Made by a program: the position numbers and the translations under genes. Source: an uncultured Peptococcaceae bacterium (lineage in GTDB: Bacteria > Bacillota > Desulfotomaculia > Desulfotomaculales > Desulfocucumaceae). Taken from it: a DNA stretch of 61,697 bases. The stretch covers positions 1 through 61,697 of the forward strand of contig CATZDY010000001.1 of the NCBI GenBank assembly GCA_958417755.1, given 5' to 3'. The notes below the pieces were generated by a model, which worked only from the letters and a program-made list of their open reading frames with translations, was not told the DNA's origin and made no database searches. Shown here piece by piece: positions 8,353 through 17,598 of the stretch (position 1 is its first letter; every line of letters starts with the position of its first letter).

Positions 8353-9777
8353 TTTTTTAAACCATGATTTGACAAAGGTTTTGGCTCCCGAGGCAGCCAT
8401 GCCCCATATGCCTTTGTTTTTTTGGAGGATTGCTTCTAAAGCCGTGATGCTTTGGTCTATTTGTTCTTTGGTAACCGTAAGGGGGGGCTCCAAGCGAATC
8501 ACATTGGGATTGTTCAAGGTGTATGCTGTGATAATGTTGTAGTCATTTAGAAGCTTGCCCACCACCAAAGAACCTAAATATTCTTGGGATAATTTATCCG
8601 CTACCCCCATGGTAAGCTTGCGGAAAGTCATGTTGGGTTGGCTGAATTCAAGGCCTATCATTAAACCCCGTCCCCGTACTTCTTTGATTAAGGGGTATTT
8701 TTCCTGAAGTTGTTGCAAGGCCTTGAGGAAATAAGCTCCCTTTTCCGCTGCTTGTCCAGCCAAATCTTCCTGGCAAAGGATTTCTAGGGTGGTGACGGCA
8801 GCAGCACAAGCCCAGGTATTGCCCCCAAAGGTGGAGGTGTGCAACAGGGCCTTGTCCCAGCTGCCATATGCTTTATGCCAAATTTCATCCGTGGTCACAT
8901 AGGCCCCTATGGGCATAATACCTCCGCCTAAGGATTTTGCCAGGCACATGATGTCAGGGACCACTTGTTCCTGTTGGCAAGCGAATAAACTGCCGGTTCT
9001 CCCCAAGCCTGTTTGGATTTCATCCATAATCAATAGAGCGCCCTTTTCTTGGCATAGTTTGGTGGCTTTGGCTAAATAGCCTGGTGGGGGAAGAATGATA
9101 CCGCCTTCTCCTTGGATTGGTTCTACAATAAAGGCAGCCACCGGGGGAGCGCTTTGAAATGCTTGGGCCAAAGCTTCTATGTCTCCATAGGGAACAGCTT
9201 TGCAGTTACCCAATAAGGGGCGGAATTGCTCTTGGTATTTTTCCCTCCCTGTTACTGAGAGTGCCCCAAAGGATTTTCCATGAAAGGAATTTTCACAATA
9301 CAAAAAGGTTTTTTTCCCCGTTGCAATGCGGGCTAGTTTTAAAGCTCCTTCCACTGCTTCAGCCCCACTGTTGCAGAAAAAGGATTTATTCAAAGTGCCT
9401 GGAGTTAATAAGGAAAGATTGTGTCCCAAAGCAGCGGCCAAAGTACCCAAACTGGCTTGCAAAAGATTGGGCATTTCCCTGATTGTTTCCAAGGCAGCCA
9501 ATAGTTTGGGATGATTGTGTCCCAAACTCATGGCCCCGTAAGCCCCTAAGAAATCCAAATATTCATTGCCTTTTTCATCCCAAATCTTGGTGTCCAGGGC
9601 ACGAACAAATTTTTTGTTAAAATCCAAGATTTCCATCATGGAGACTAGACTTGGATTGACATGATTTTTATAGTATTGTTTCACATGTTCTCGGCTCAAT
9701 TGGATGGCATCACCCAAAGGGAGAAATGTGTTTGGCAGAGTGGTTGACGATTTTTGCAAATCAGTTTTGTTTTTCAT
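8350..9777 (-). CDS. Class-III PLP aminotransferase (putrescine/acetylornithine type)
   Basis: A PLP enzyme of fold type I, 475 residues from the chosen start. Visible are the substrate/PLP region NSGAEAVEGALKLAR, the Asp-containing LLIMDEIQTGLGRTG that contacts the PLP ring nitrogen, and the Schiff-base Lys in AKSLGGG. The family transfers an omega-amino group (putrescine, acetylornithine, GABA) to 2-oxoglutarate or pyruvate; the putrescine aminotransferase branch looks closest by length and motif but the substrate is not proven. The internal ATG at 9777 is preferred to one 34 codons upstream because a GAAAGG site precedes it and the upstream extension has no family character. It stands alone on the minus strand. 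Confidence 0.85.
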   Translation of the reverse strand: MKNKTDLQKSSTTLPNTFLPLGDAIQLSREHVKQYYKNHVNPSLVSMMEILDFNKKFVRALDTKIWDEKGNEYLDFLGAYGAMSLGHNHPKLLAALETIREMPNLLQASLGTLAAALGHNLSLLTPGTLNKSFFCNSGAEAVEGALKLARIATGKKTFLYCENSFHGKSFGALSVTGREKYQEQFRPLLGNCKAVPYGDIEALAQAFQSAPPVAAFIVEPIQGEGGIILPPPGYLAKATKLCQEKGALLIMDEIQTGLGRTGSLFACQQEQVVPDIMCLAKSLGGGIMPIGAYVTTDEIWHKAYGSWDKALLHTSTFGGNTWACAAAVTTLEILCQEDLAGQAAEKGAYFLKALQQLQEKYPLIKEVRGRGLMIGLEFSQPNMTFRKLTMGVADKLSQEYLGSLVVGKLLNDYNIITAYTLNNPNVIRLEPPLTVTKEQIDQSITALEAILQKNKGIWGMAASGAKTFVKSWFKK

Positions 9778-10065
9778 TGTTATCAACCTTTCGGATAAAT
9801 GACATGTATTGAAATCTTGCTTTTGGATGATGACAGGCTTTTCAGGCTCTTTTAAATTACTGGATTTATTGTCCAACATAGTACGATTTCATTGTATCAT
9901 AAACCCTTTAAAAGTGATAATATTGTTGCCATGGTTTTAGGAGGAAATACCAAAATTTGTGTGTCATGGATTTTTACTTGACAGATATTCCTTTGATGCA
10001 TTACAATGTTTGGGTATTATGGCCAAAATCATTGTGGGAAAAGCTTTATGTCCGGAGGAATACAG

Positions 10066-10404
10066 GTGGAAAAATTTGATGTTATCAATTTGTTGTATGA
10101 TTTTTATGGTCCATTACTCACGGACAAGCAAAGGCGTTTTATTGAGTTATATTATGCCCATGATCTTTCTTTGGCAGAAGTGGCTGAACAAGTGGGAATC
10201 AGCCGGCAGGCTGTATATGATATTTTGAAACGTTCCGTCAAGGCCCTAAAAGGGTATGAGGAAAAGTTAGGATTAGTGGCCAAACATTTGGAAAATCAGG
10301 CGCTATTGGATAAAGCCCTGTGGTTGTTTGAAAGTGATGAATCGGAAAAAATGATGAAAATACAGGATATTTTGGTCCAATTGCGACAGCGGGAAGAGGC
10401 ATAA
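10066..10404 (+). CDS. ylxM: YlxM, SRP-associated helix-turn-helix protein
   Basis: A small protein of 112 residues with a sigma-factor-like helix-turn-helix (LSLAEVAEQVGISRQAVYDI, near residues 35-54) followed by a helical tail. YlxM lies upstream of ffh in nearly all Firmicutes and in streptococci modulates SRP GTPase activity. The GTG at 10066 is chosen because TCCGGAGGAA lies just before it and the VEKFDVINLLYDFYGPLL start matches the family; the open frame extends further upstream without support. Gap to ffh is about 50 bases. Confidence 0.93.
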   Translation: MEKFDVINLLYDFYGPLLTDKQRRFIELYYAHDLSLAEVAEQVGISRQAVYDILKRSVKALKGYEEKLGLVAKHLENQALLDKALWLFESDESEKMMKIQDILVQLRQREEA

Positions 10405-10458
10405 ATTTGAGATAAGCCATGTGATGATGAGATCAAAATGAAAGGGAGTGTTGCCCAT

Positions 10459-11832
10459 ATGGTCTTTTCAGGATTGGCGGAAAAGCTGCAGGAGACCTTT
10501 CGTAAGTTAAAAGGAAAGGGCCGATTAACAGAAGATGATGTGGATGAAGCTTTAAAAGAAGTGCGTCGAGCTCTTTTGGATGCTGACGTGAATTTTAAAG
10601 TGGTAAAAAGCTTTCAACAGCGGGTAAAAGAAAGAGCTGTAGGTTCCGATATTTTGAACAGCCTAACCCCTGGTCAACAAGTGGTAAAAATTGTACATGA
10701 AGAATTGGCTCAATTGATGGGTGGGGTACAAAGTAAAATTAACATTGCTTCTAAACCACCCACTGTGGTGATGATGGTGGGGTTGCAAGGGGGTGGGAAA
10801 ACCACCAGTTCAGCCAAATTGGCTGCCATGTTACGAAAAAATGGGAAAAGGCCTTTGTTGGCGGCAGCAGATATATATCGCCCTGCAGCCATCAAACAAT
10901 TGCAAGTTTTGGGTGAACAGTTGCAAATTCCCGTATTTTCCATGGGAGATAAAAGCAATCCAGTGGATATTGCCAAAGCAGCTGTGGAAAATGCCATTGG
11001 CAATAGCCGGGATGTGGTGATCATTGATACAGCCGGTCGTTTGCATGTGGATGAAGCCTTGATGGAAGAATTGGCTGCCATCAAAGCCACGGTAAAGCCC
11101 CATGAAATATTGTTGGTGGTGGATGCCATGACTGGGCAAGTGGCAGTCAATGTGGCGGAATCCTTTAACCAGCGCTTGGGTTTGGATGGTGTGGTGCTAA
11201 CCAAGTTGGATGGTGATACCCGGGGAGGAGCAGCCCTATCCATCAAGGCAGTGACAGGTTGTCCCATTAAATTTGTGGGCATGGGGGAAAAGCTGGATGC
11301 CTTGGAAGCTTTTCATCCCGACCGTATGGCAGATAGAATTTTGGGCATGGGGGATGTGATGACCCTCATTGAAAAGGCCCAGGAAAATTTTGATGCTGAA
11401 CGGGTGGAACAGCTAAATCAAAAAATAAAGCAAGCCAATTTTACGTTGGAAGATTTTTTACAACAAGTGCAAGAAGTGAAAAAAATGGGCTCTTTAAGCC
11501 AATTGATCAGCATGATTCCTGGTCTGGGGAATAGCAAAAAATTAAAGGACCTTGGGGAAATTGATGAAAAGGAATTGGTGTATGTGGAGGCCATTGTCAA
11601 GTCCATGACCCCATGGGAAAGGGCCCATTCTCATGAGATTAGCGGTAGCCGTAAAAAGCGTATTGCCAAGGGCAGTGGAACTTCTGTACAAGAGGTAAAT
11701 AGATTGCTAAAACAATTTGAGCAAACAAAAAAAATGGTCAAACAATTCATGGATATAGAAAAAAGCCCCAAAAAGGCTGGTAAAATGGGCATTAACTCAC
11801 TGTTGGGTATGGGTAAAAAAGACCTTTTTTAA
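10459..11832 (+). CDS. ffh: Signal recognition particle protein Ffh
   Basis: SRP54-type GTPase of 457 residues that binds signal sequences and SRP RNA and hands ribosomes to FtsY at the membrane. N domain at residues 1-85, G domain with P-loop GLQGGGKTTSSAKLA near residue 108, DTAGRLHVDE and TKLDGDTRGG, then the methionine-rich M domain with the RNA-binding SGSRKKRIAKGSG. The ATG at 10459 is supported by AAAGGGAG upstream and by family alignment; the frame opens 7 codons earlier. It is the second gene of the ylxM-ffh-rpsP-khpA-ylqD-rimM-trmD cluster. Confidence 0.98.
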   Translation: MVFSGLAEKLQETFRKLKGKGRLTEDDVDEALKEVRRALLDADVNFKVVKSFQQRVKERAVGSDILNSLTPGQQVVKIVHEELAQLMGGVQSKINIASKPPTVVMMVGLQGGGKTTSSAKLAAMLRKNGKRPLLAAADIYRPAAIKQLQVLGEQLQIPVFSMGDKSNPVDIAKAAVENAIGNSRDVVIIDTAGRLHVDEALMEELAAIKATVKPHEILLVVDAMTGQVAVNVAESFNQRLGLDGVVLTKLDGDTRGGAALSIKAVTGCPIKFVGMGEKLDALEAFHPDRMADRILGMGDVMTLIEKAQENFDAERVEQLNQKIKQANFTLEDFLQQVQEVKKMGSLSQLISMIPGLGNSKKLKDLGEIDEKELVYVEAIVKSMTPWERAHSHEISGSRKKRIAKGSGTSVQEVNRLLKQFEQTKKMVKQFMDIEKSPKKAGKMGINSLLGMGKKDLF

Positions 11833-11944
11833 ACAATATCCATCAAATCATAACCGTAATTTTGTATCACCAAAAAATTTGCGGATAGAAGAAAGGCTAT
11901 TGTTTTTGTGAAGAAGGAATAGAGAGCTAAGGAGATGAAAGATA

Positions 11945-12211
11945 ATGGTAAAAATCAGATTGAAAAGAATGGGTGCAAAAAAGAAACCTTTTTACAGAAT
12001 TGTGGTGGCTGATTCTAGATGCCCCCGGGATGGCCGGTTTATTGAAGAAATCGGTTATTATGATCCTCTAAAGGAGCCTGTTGTCATTAAGATTGATGAG
12101 ACCAAGGCTACGGATTGGCTGCAAAAAGGTGCTCAATTGACTGACACTGCCCGGGCTTTGTTTAAAAAAGCGGGCATACTGGGAAAAACCACGGAGATCA
12201 ATCAGTCCTAA
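11945..12211 (+). CDS. rpsP: 30S ribosomal protein S16
   Basis: A protein of 88 residues with the S16 N-terminus VKIRLKRMGAKKKPFYRIVV and the invariant DSRCPRDGRFIEEIGYYDP. S16 is an early-binding protein of the 30S body. The ATG at 11945 is preceded by AAGGAGATGAAAGATA. The 112-base gap from ffh may contain an internal promoter but none was clear. It is followed after 16 bases by khpA. Confidence 0.98.
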   Translation: MVKIRLKRMGAKKKPFYRIVVADSRCPRDGRFIEEIGYYDPLKEPVVIKIDETKATDWLQKGAQLTDTARALFKKAGILGKTTEINQS

Positions 12212-12227
12212 AGGGAGGATCTGACCC

Positions 12228-12455
12228 ATGAAAGAAGTGGTGGAGGTTTTAGCCAAAGCATTGGTAGAAAAACCTGAAGAAGTTTCGGTTGTTATGGTTG
12301 AAAATGAAAAATCTTGCTTGATTGAATTGAAAGTAGCTGCTGAAGATATGGGTAAGGTGATTGGAAAACAAGGGCGCATTGCCAAAGCAATTCGCACAGT
12401 GGTCAAAGCAGCTGCCATTAAACAAAAGAAGAAAGTAACCATGGAGATTGTATAG
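12228..12455 (+). CDS. khpA: KH-domain RNA-binding protein KhpA
   Basis: A protein of 75 residues made of one type-II KH domain with the signature GKVIGKQGR near residue 43. KhpA partners with KhpB (EloR/Jag) in Gram-positive bacteria and affects cell elongation and RNA metabolism. It follows rpsP in the usual order (rpsP-khpA-ylqD-rimM), with AAAGGGAGGATC as ribosome binding site. A gap of over 200 bases with a strong hairpin follows, so expression may change at this point. Confidence 0.95.
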   Translation: MKEVVEVLAKALVEKPEEVSVVMVENEKSCLIELKVAAEDMGKVIGKQGRIAKAIRTVVKAAAIKQKKKVTMEIV

Positions 12456-12526
12456 TATAAATTTTGTAAAACTTGATGCAAACACAGGCAAAAATCCTAG
12501 TATGTAATGCCAAATACAGTGGAGTT

Positions 12527-12554
12527 CCAATGGTGTTTATCAAAACACCATTGG
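12527..12554. repeat. Perfect 12-bp inverted repeat between khpA and ylqD
   Basis: CCAATGGTGTTT and AAACACCATTGG flank a 4-base loop. No T run follows, so it is more likely an RNA processing, stability or attenuation hairpin than a classical terminator. Confidence 0.7.
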
Positions 12555-12684
12555 CTGCCAAAGGCAGTATAAACAATGAAAAAAAGGTCATTCCTGGGGA
12601 ATGATTTGAGCATAACAAGGATTTTGATACTAAGGGGGCTATAGGGCTCCCTTTCTGGTTTATCCATTGATTGGAGGGATGAGG

Positions 12685-13098
12685 GTGCAAGAGGTGATAA
12701 TCAAAAGGCCTGTATCAATTCTGACCAGGGTGACGGAAGGATATAAAAAACAAGTGGCTGCTGAAATACAGGAGGCCATTGCTATGATGGATGCCCAAAT
12801 ACAGCAATTGGAATTTCAATTTCGCCGGGCTTTGGTTGAATTGGAAAAGCGCAATCCCCAAGGGATTCCTGCGGCCAAACAGCATTTGGAAAAGGAACAA
12901 AACACCAAGAGGGAATCCAAACAAAGGCTCCTGGAAAAACTGAAAGAAGTGGCAGACTGGACAATGGGTCAGGAAGTGCTCCAAGGACAAGCGGAAAGCA
13001 CGGTTAAGGTGCAGGTGGGGGATTCTTGGTCTAAGCTCATGGGGGTTAAAATTGTGATTGAAGATGATGTGGTGGTGGAGATACGTCAAGGTGATTAA
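12685..13098 (+). CDS. ylqD: YlqD-like protein
   Basis: A protein of 137 residues matching YlqD, a family of unknown function found between khpA and rimM. The N-terminus (VQEVIIKRPVSILTRVTE) is conserved. Residues 25-90 are strongly charged and helical with coiled-coil character, and the C-terminus (VQVGDSWSKLMGVKIVIEDD) resembles a small beta domain. The GTG at 12685 is preferred because GGAGGG lies 7 bases upstream; TTG 12667 and ATG 12679 are in frame but overlap that site. It ends 12 bases before rimM. Confidence 0.85.
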   Translation: MQEVIIKRPVSILTRVTEGYKKQVAAEIQEAIAMMDAQIQQLEFQFRRALVELEKRNPQGIPAAKQHLEKEQNTKRESKQRLLEKLKEVADWTMGQEVLQGQAESTVKVQVGDSWSKLMGVKIVIEDDVVVEIRQGD

Positions 13099-13110
13099 AG
13101 GAGGGGGTTT

Positions 13111-13626
13111 ATGTCAGAGGAACAATATATTAGCATCGGAAAAATTGTCAATACCCATGGTCATCGAGGGGAGTTGCGGATTTTCCCCCTAACAGATTTC
13201 CCCAAACGGTTTTTAACCATGGATGCAGTGACGCTGTATAGCCAGGGAATGCGCAGGGACATGCATATAGAAAGGGCCCGTTTGCACAAGCAGTATGTAA
13301 TTGTGCAATTCAAAGAAGTGCCAGATATGAATGAAGCAGAAAAATTAAAGGGCGCCTTGTTGCAAATTACCAAAGAGCAATTGGTGGCTTTGCCTGAGGA
13401 TAGTTTTTATGTGTTTGATATCATTGGGCTAAAGGTCTTTGACCCCCAGGGGGTGTATCTGGGCATTGTGGAGGATATTATTCAAACAGGCGCCAATGAC
13501 GTATATGTGGTGGCCGGGGAAAAGGGCAAACCATTGCTGGTGCCAGCGTTAAAAGATGTGGTGAAACAAGTGGACATTCAGGGCGGAAAAATGGTTGTGG
13601 TGTTGTTGGAGGAGGAAGAAGGATAA
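13111..13626 (+). CDS. rimM: Ribosome maturation factor RimM
   Basis: A protein of 171 residues. The N-terminal RimM barrel starts at ISIGKIVNTHGHRGELRIFPLTD, and the PRC-barrel-like C-terminal half contains GANDVYVV and LLVPALKDVVKQVD. RimM binds S19 and helps assemble the 30S head together with S16 processing. The ATG at 13111 follows AAAGGAGGGGG. The place between ylqD and trmD is typical. Confidence 0.96.
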   Translation: MSEEQYISIGKIVNTHGHRGELRIFPLTDFPKRFLTMDAVTLYSQGMRRDMHIERARLHKQYVIVQFKEVPDMNEAEKLKGALLQITKEQLVALPEDSFYVFDIIGLKVFDPQGVYLGIVEDIIQTGANDVYVVAGEKGKPLLVPALKDVVKQVDIQGGKMVVVLLEEEEG

Positions 13627-13713
13627 CCAAAATGAGGGAAATTGCCATGATAAAATTTATAATATATAAAATATGTATAAAATAAGGAATTTGTTTCCAA
13701 GGGGCTGGTTTGG

Positions 13714-14526
13714 TTGCACATTGATATCTTAACGCTTTTTCCCGAGATGTTTGCTGGTCCTTTTGACGTCAGTATGATGAAACGGGCCCAAGAGAAAGGC
13801 CTTGTGTCCATTGATTATATCAATATTCGGGATTTTGCTGGAAATAAACACAATATGGTGGATGATACGCCTTATGGAGGCGGAGCGGGAATGGTCATGA
13901 TGCCAGAACCTATTTTACGGGCTGTAAAATGGGCCAAAGCCCGTAAATCATCTGAGACCAGTAAAGTGATATACGTTAGTCCTGGGGGAAAGCAATGGAA
14001 CCAAAGATTGGCTGAAAAAATGGCCCAGGAAGAACACTTATTATTGCTGTGCGGACATTATGAAGGCATTGACCAGCGGGTGATGGATGCTTTGGTGGAT
14101 GAAGAGATATCCATTGGTGATTATGTCTTGACTGGCGGTGAATTGCCAGCCATGGTGGTGGTGGATACTGTGGTGCGCCTGATTCCCGGAGTTTTGGGAG
14201 AGCAGACTTCCACCCAGGAAGAATCCTTTAGCGAAGGTCTATTAGAGTATCCCCAATATACCAGGCCCAGGGAATGCTGTTCTTTGGCTGTGCCAGAGGT
14301 ATTGTTAAACGGTCATCACGAACAGATTCGGCTGTGGCGGCGAAAACAATCGTTATTGAAAACCTTGTTCCAGAGGCCGGACTTATTGACCTCTGCTGTG
14401 TTGACAGAAGAAGATAAATATTTGTGCAAAGAAATTGTTTTGTTTTTGGAATCTCTGGGCTTACCGGATACTTTGGAGCAAAAACGAAAAAAACGCCACC
14501 AAAAGGAAGAGGAGCTCAAAGCATAA
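13714..14526 (+). CDS. trmD: tRNA (guanine-N1-)-methyltransferase TrmD
   Basis: SPOUT-class methyltransferase that makes m1G37 in tRNAs reading CNN-type codons and prevents frameshifting. It starts with TTG (HIDILTLFPEMF). Conserved motifs are the SAM-knot elements YVSPGGKQWNQ, LLLCGHYEGIDQR and ISIGDYVLTGGELPAM. At 270 residues it is slightly longer than many homologues because of a basic C-terminal tail (EQKRKKRHQKEEE). It is the last gene of the ylxM-trmD cluster; ~85 bases separate it from rimM. Confidence 0.97.
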   Translation: MHIDILTLFPEMFAGPFDVSMMKRAQEKGLVSIDYINIRDFAGNKHNMVDDTPYGGGAGMVMMPEPILRAVKWAKARKSSETSKVIYVSPGGKQWNQRLAEKMAQEEHLLLLCGHYEGIDQRVMDALVDEEISIGDYVLTGGELPAMVVVDTVVRLIPGVLGEQTSTQEESFSEGLLEYPQYTRPRECCSLAVPEVLLNGHHEQIRLWRRKQSLLKTLFQRPDLLTSAVLTEEDKYLCKEIVLFLESLGLPDTLEQKRKKRHQKEEELKA

Positions 14527-14573
14527 AATGGACTTTCTTTGCACTTGATTAGGGGTTGGAATGGAGGAATGGC

Positions 14574-15818
14574 ATGATTGCAGAAGTATTGTTTACAGGT
14601 ACAGAATTGATTTTAGGGCAAACGTTGAATACCAACTCCCAAATTTTGCAACAAACATTAGCGCTTTTGGGCATTGATTTATATTACCAAGTAACAGCTG
14701 GAGATAATTTGCAACGTTGTGCTGAGGCCATCAAGCAGGCTGCTACAAGGGCTGATTTGATTGTGGTAGGGGGAGGTTTGGGACCCACTGAAGATGATGT
14801 GAGCAGAGAAGCTTTGGCCCAAGCTCTGCAAGTAGAACTACAGTCAAGCGCCCAGGGGATGGAAGTGGTAAAACGATTTTTTGTACAAAGGGGCTTGTGT
14901 GTATCAGAAAAAAATAAAAAACAGGCTTTGGTTCCCGCAGGAGGAGAAATTTTGGATAATCCTGTGGGCACAGCCCCAGGCATTTGGTTGGAGCAGGAGG
15001 GGAAAACCTATATTTTATTGCCAGGACCGCCCCATGAGTTTAAAAAAATGTTACAAGACGTGGTAGTTCCCAGGTTGAAAACAAAGTTAGGGGTTCATCA
15101 CAGTATCATTCGGTCAAAGGTATTGCATGTTTGCGGAATTGGGGAAGCGGATTTGGATGAATGTTTGGGCGTTTTGCTGAAAAGCCCAAATCCCACAGTG
15201 GCGCCCACTGCCAAGCGGTCGGAGGTTCATCTGAGAATTACGGCCAAAGCAGCGGAGGACAGTCTAGCGGATAACATGATAGCCAGCATGGAAGAACAAA
15301 TTCGGAGTATTGTGGGCACCCATGTTTACGGAACAGATGAAGATACCATGCCCCAGGTGTTGATGGCCCGTTTGCTCCAAGAAAAGTATCGGTTAGGCCT
15401 TGGGGAAGGATTCACCGGAGGAAGGCTCAGTAGTTTGCTGGCCACAGCAAAAGGGGCGGAAGAAGTTTTTGCTGGCAGTGTATTGCTGGGTCCACAGGTT
15501 TCTCCATTCTTTTCCTCTTTGGGGTTTGAGACATTTTCCTTAGCCAAAACTGAGGAAAAGCAAAAAAGGCAAATGCTTCTGAAACTAAAGCAAATCTTAT
15601 CCTGTGATATTTGTTTGTTGATCAGTGAAGGCCTTGTTTACCCCAAGCCGGATGGCTCTGTGGATTACACCTTTTGGTTGGGGGCAGATGTACGGGGCAA
15701 CGTGATGTCCAAGGAAATATCTGTTTGGGGAGAAAATCGCTTGGCAGCAGCGGATTTAGCTGCCACAAGAATTCTGGTGCTGTTGTGGCGGTATTTAGCC
15801 CACCAAGCTGCTTTTTAA
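14574..15818 (+). CDS. cinA: CinA-family protein with degenerate deamidase domain
   Basis: A protein of 414 residues. The N-terminal MoCF-like (COG1058, ADP-ribose pyrophosphatase type) domain is well conserved: FTGTELILGQTLNTNSQI and VVGGGLGPTEDD. The C-terminal domain should be an NMN deamidase (PncC) with an AESCTGG motif, but the aligned segment near residue 282 reads GEGFTGGRLSSLL, so the catalytic Ser and neighbouring Cys are replaced. The later GSVLLGPQVSPFF also departs from the usual GGVVAYSN-type stretch. The first domain is probably active and the second probably not. ATG 14574 follows TGGAGGAATGGC; the frame opens six codons earlier. Confidence 0.88.
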   Translation: MIAEVLFTGTELILGQTLNTNSQILQQTLALLGIDLYYQVTAGDNLQRCAEAIKQAATRADLIVVGGGLGPTEDDVSREALAQALQVELQSSAQGMEVVKRFFVQRGLCVSEKNKKQALVPAGGEILDNPVGTAPGIWLEQEGKTYILLPGPPHEFKKMLQDVVVPRLKTKLGVHHSIIRSKVLHVCGIGEADLDECLGVLLKSPNPTVAPTAKRSEVHLRITAKAAEDSLADNMIASMEEQIRSIVGTHVYGTDEDTMPQVLMARLLQEKYRLGLGEGFTGGRLSSLLATAKGAEEVFAGSVLLGPQVSPFFSSLGFETFSLAKTEEKQKRQMLLKLKQILSCDICLLISEGLVYPKPDGSVDYTFWLGADVRGNVMSKEISVWGENRLAAADLAATRILVLLWRYLAHQAAF

Positions 15819-15943
15819 ATTTTTATTACAAAAATATGACAAATGGGATGAAAAACATAGGAATTTGTGGTAATCTATGGGGGAAGAAACTTTTGATTCA
15901 GCCATGAACTGGTGAAGGATGGCTTTTAGGTGAGGTATCGGTA

Positions 15944-17464
15944 GTGTTATCCATCGTACATAGCACGGCATTGCAGGGCTTAGAGGGTTGTATTGTCAGG
16001 GTGGAAGTGGATGTGTCTAATGGATTGCCTTGTTTTGATCTAGTAGGGCTAGGTGACATAGCGGTGAAGGAGTCCAGGGACAGGGTGCGCACAGCCATTA
16101 AAAATTCGGGTTTTGAATTTCCCGTGAAACGAATTATTGTGAATCTTGCCCCTGGTAATTTAAAAAAAGAAGGCCCCATGTATGATTTGGCAGTAGCCAT
16201 TAGCATTCTGGCCGCCACCAATCAAATTGCCCAAGAGGTTTGCCAGGATTTTGTTTTTATCGGAGAGCTGTCTTTAAATGGCGAAGTGCGGGCTGTCACA
16301 GGGGTTTTACCCAATGTCATGACTGCAGCAGAGCTGGGATTTGCCTCTGTGGTGGTACCCATGGAAAATGCTGCAGAAGCAGCATTGGTAAAACAGATAA
16401 AAGTATATCCTGTAGCATCATTGACCCAATTGGTTTGTTTTTTAAGCGGTCAGGAATCTATTCTGCCCTATGCAGCAACCCCGGAGGAAAGGGATTTTGC
16501 CCCTAAACCGGATTTTGCAGAGGTAAAGGGACAATATGCCGCCCGGCGGGCCTTGGAAATTGCTGCTGCTGGGGGACATAATATTCTAATGGTGGGAAGC
16601 CCTGGATCAGGGAAAACCTTGTTAGCCCGTTGTGTACCCGGTATTATGCCTAGAATGAATGATGAGGAGTCTTTGGAAACAGCCAAACTATATAGTTTGG
16701 CAGGATTGTTTCCTTATAGAAAAAATCGGTTTACCCAAAGGCCCTTTCGAGCGCCCCATCATAGTGCTTCTGCCGTTGCTTTGGTGGGAGGCGGTAAATA
16801 TCCCCGCCCTGGGGAAATCAGTTTAGCCCATCATGGTGTTCTATTTTTGGATGAAATGCCGGAATTTCATAAAGATGCCTTGGAGGCTTTACGGCAGCCC
16901 TTGGAGGATGGGATTGTGACCATTTCCAGGGTAAATGCCACAGTACAGTATCCTGCTCAATGGATGTTGGTAGGGGCTTGTAATCCTTGTCCTTGCGGTT
17001 TTCGTGGAGATATGCTGAAGGAATGTACCTGCAATCCTGCCCAGATTCAACGGTATATGGGACGGTTATCCGGCCCTTTATTGGATCGAATTGATATGAT
17101 AATCCATATACCCCGGGTGACCTATGAAGAATTGACCCAAGATCAAATAGGAGAATCCTCAGTGCAAATGCAAAAGAGGGTACAAGCAGCCCGGGAAATT
17201 CAATGGGCGCGTTTTGCTTTGGGAGCCAAAGGATGTAATGCTATTTTGACAGGCAAAGCAGTGAAACAGCATTGTGAGCTGACCAGAGAAGCGAAAAATT
17301 TGTTGCAATCCGCTTTTCAACGTTTCCATTTAAGCGCCCGAAGCCATAACCGAATTTTAAAAGTAGCCAGAACTGTGGCGGATTTGGCCAATAGCTTGCA
17401 AATAGAAGCAGCGCATTTGGCTGAGGCAATCCAGTTTCGAGGGGAAAACAAAATGCTTGTATGA
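15944..17464 (+). CDS. comM: ComM/YifB family Mg-chelatase-like AAA+ ATPase
   Basis: A protein of 506 residues. The N-terminal Lon-protease-like S5 fold (about 1-170) is followed by an AAA+ module with Walker A GSPGSGKTLL near residue 218, Walker B LFLDEMPEF near 302, and a zinc-like cluster CNPCPCGFRGDMLKECTC near 346-363. ComM is a hexameric helicase that promotes branch migration during integration of transforming DNA; in Firmicutes the role is less clear. Starts with GTG after AGGTGAGG. It lies 125 bases after cinA, a pairing with natural-transformation flavour, and ends at a strong bidirectional terminator. Confidence 0.93.
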   Translation: MLSIVHSTALQGLEGCIVRVEVDVSNGLPCFDLVGLGDIAVKESRDRVRTAIKNSGFEFPVKRIIVNLAPGNLKKEGPMYDLAVAISILAATNQIAQEVCQDFVFIGELSLNGEVRAVTGVLPNVMTAAELGFASVVVPMENAAEAALVKQIKVYPVASLTQLVCFLSGQESILPYAATPEERDFAPKPDFAEVKGQYAARRALEIAAAGGHNILMVGSPGSGKTLLARCVPGIMPRMNDEESLETAKLYSLAGLFPYRKNRFTQRPFRAPHHSASAVALVGGGKYPRPGEISLAHHGVLFLDEMPEFHKDALEALRQPLEDGIVTISRVNATVQYPAQWMLVGACNPCPCGFRGDMLKECTCNPAQIQRYMGRLSGPLLDRIDMIIHIPRVTYEELTQDQIGESSVQMQKRVQAAREIQWARFALGAKGCNAILTGKAVKQHCELTREAKNLLQSAFQRFHLSARSHNRILKVARTVADLANSLQIEAAHLAEAIQFRGENKMLV

Positions 17465-17483
17465 ACCAGGCGTTTGGATAAGA

Positions 17484-17540
17484 AAGAAGCATATACTTAG
17501 TGTAAGGTGGAGGGGACTAAGTATATGCTTCTTCTTTTAT
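17484..17540. terminator. Bidirectional terminator, 18-bp perfect stem
   Basis: Arms 17484-17501 and 17516-17533 are exact inverted repeats around a 14-base loop, with CTTTTAT after the right arm. It separates comM from the convergent PspC gene. Confidence 0.88.
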
Positions 17541-17598
17541 GGATTGATCTTACTCCGGATTGTGTATAGGACAATTGGAATAAGAAATGTAAATGAAA

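Noticed and set aside
9959..10228. 89-codon plus-strand frame upstream of and over ylxM
   Set aside because: It overlaps the well-supported ylxM in another frame and shows no protein-like composition.
10710..11282. 190-codon frame antisense to ffh
   Set aside because: It mirrors the conserved G domain of ffh in the opposite strand; such antisense frames are common by-products of codon bias.
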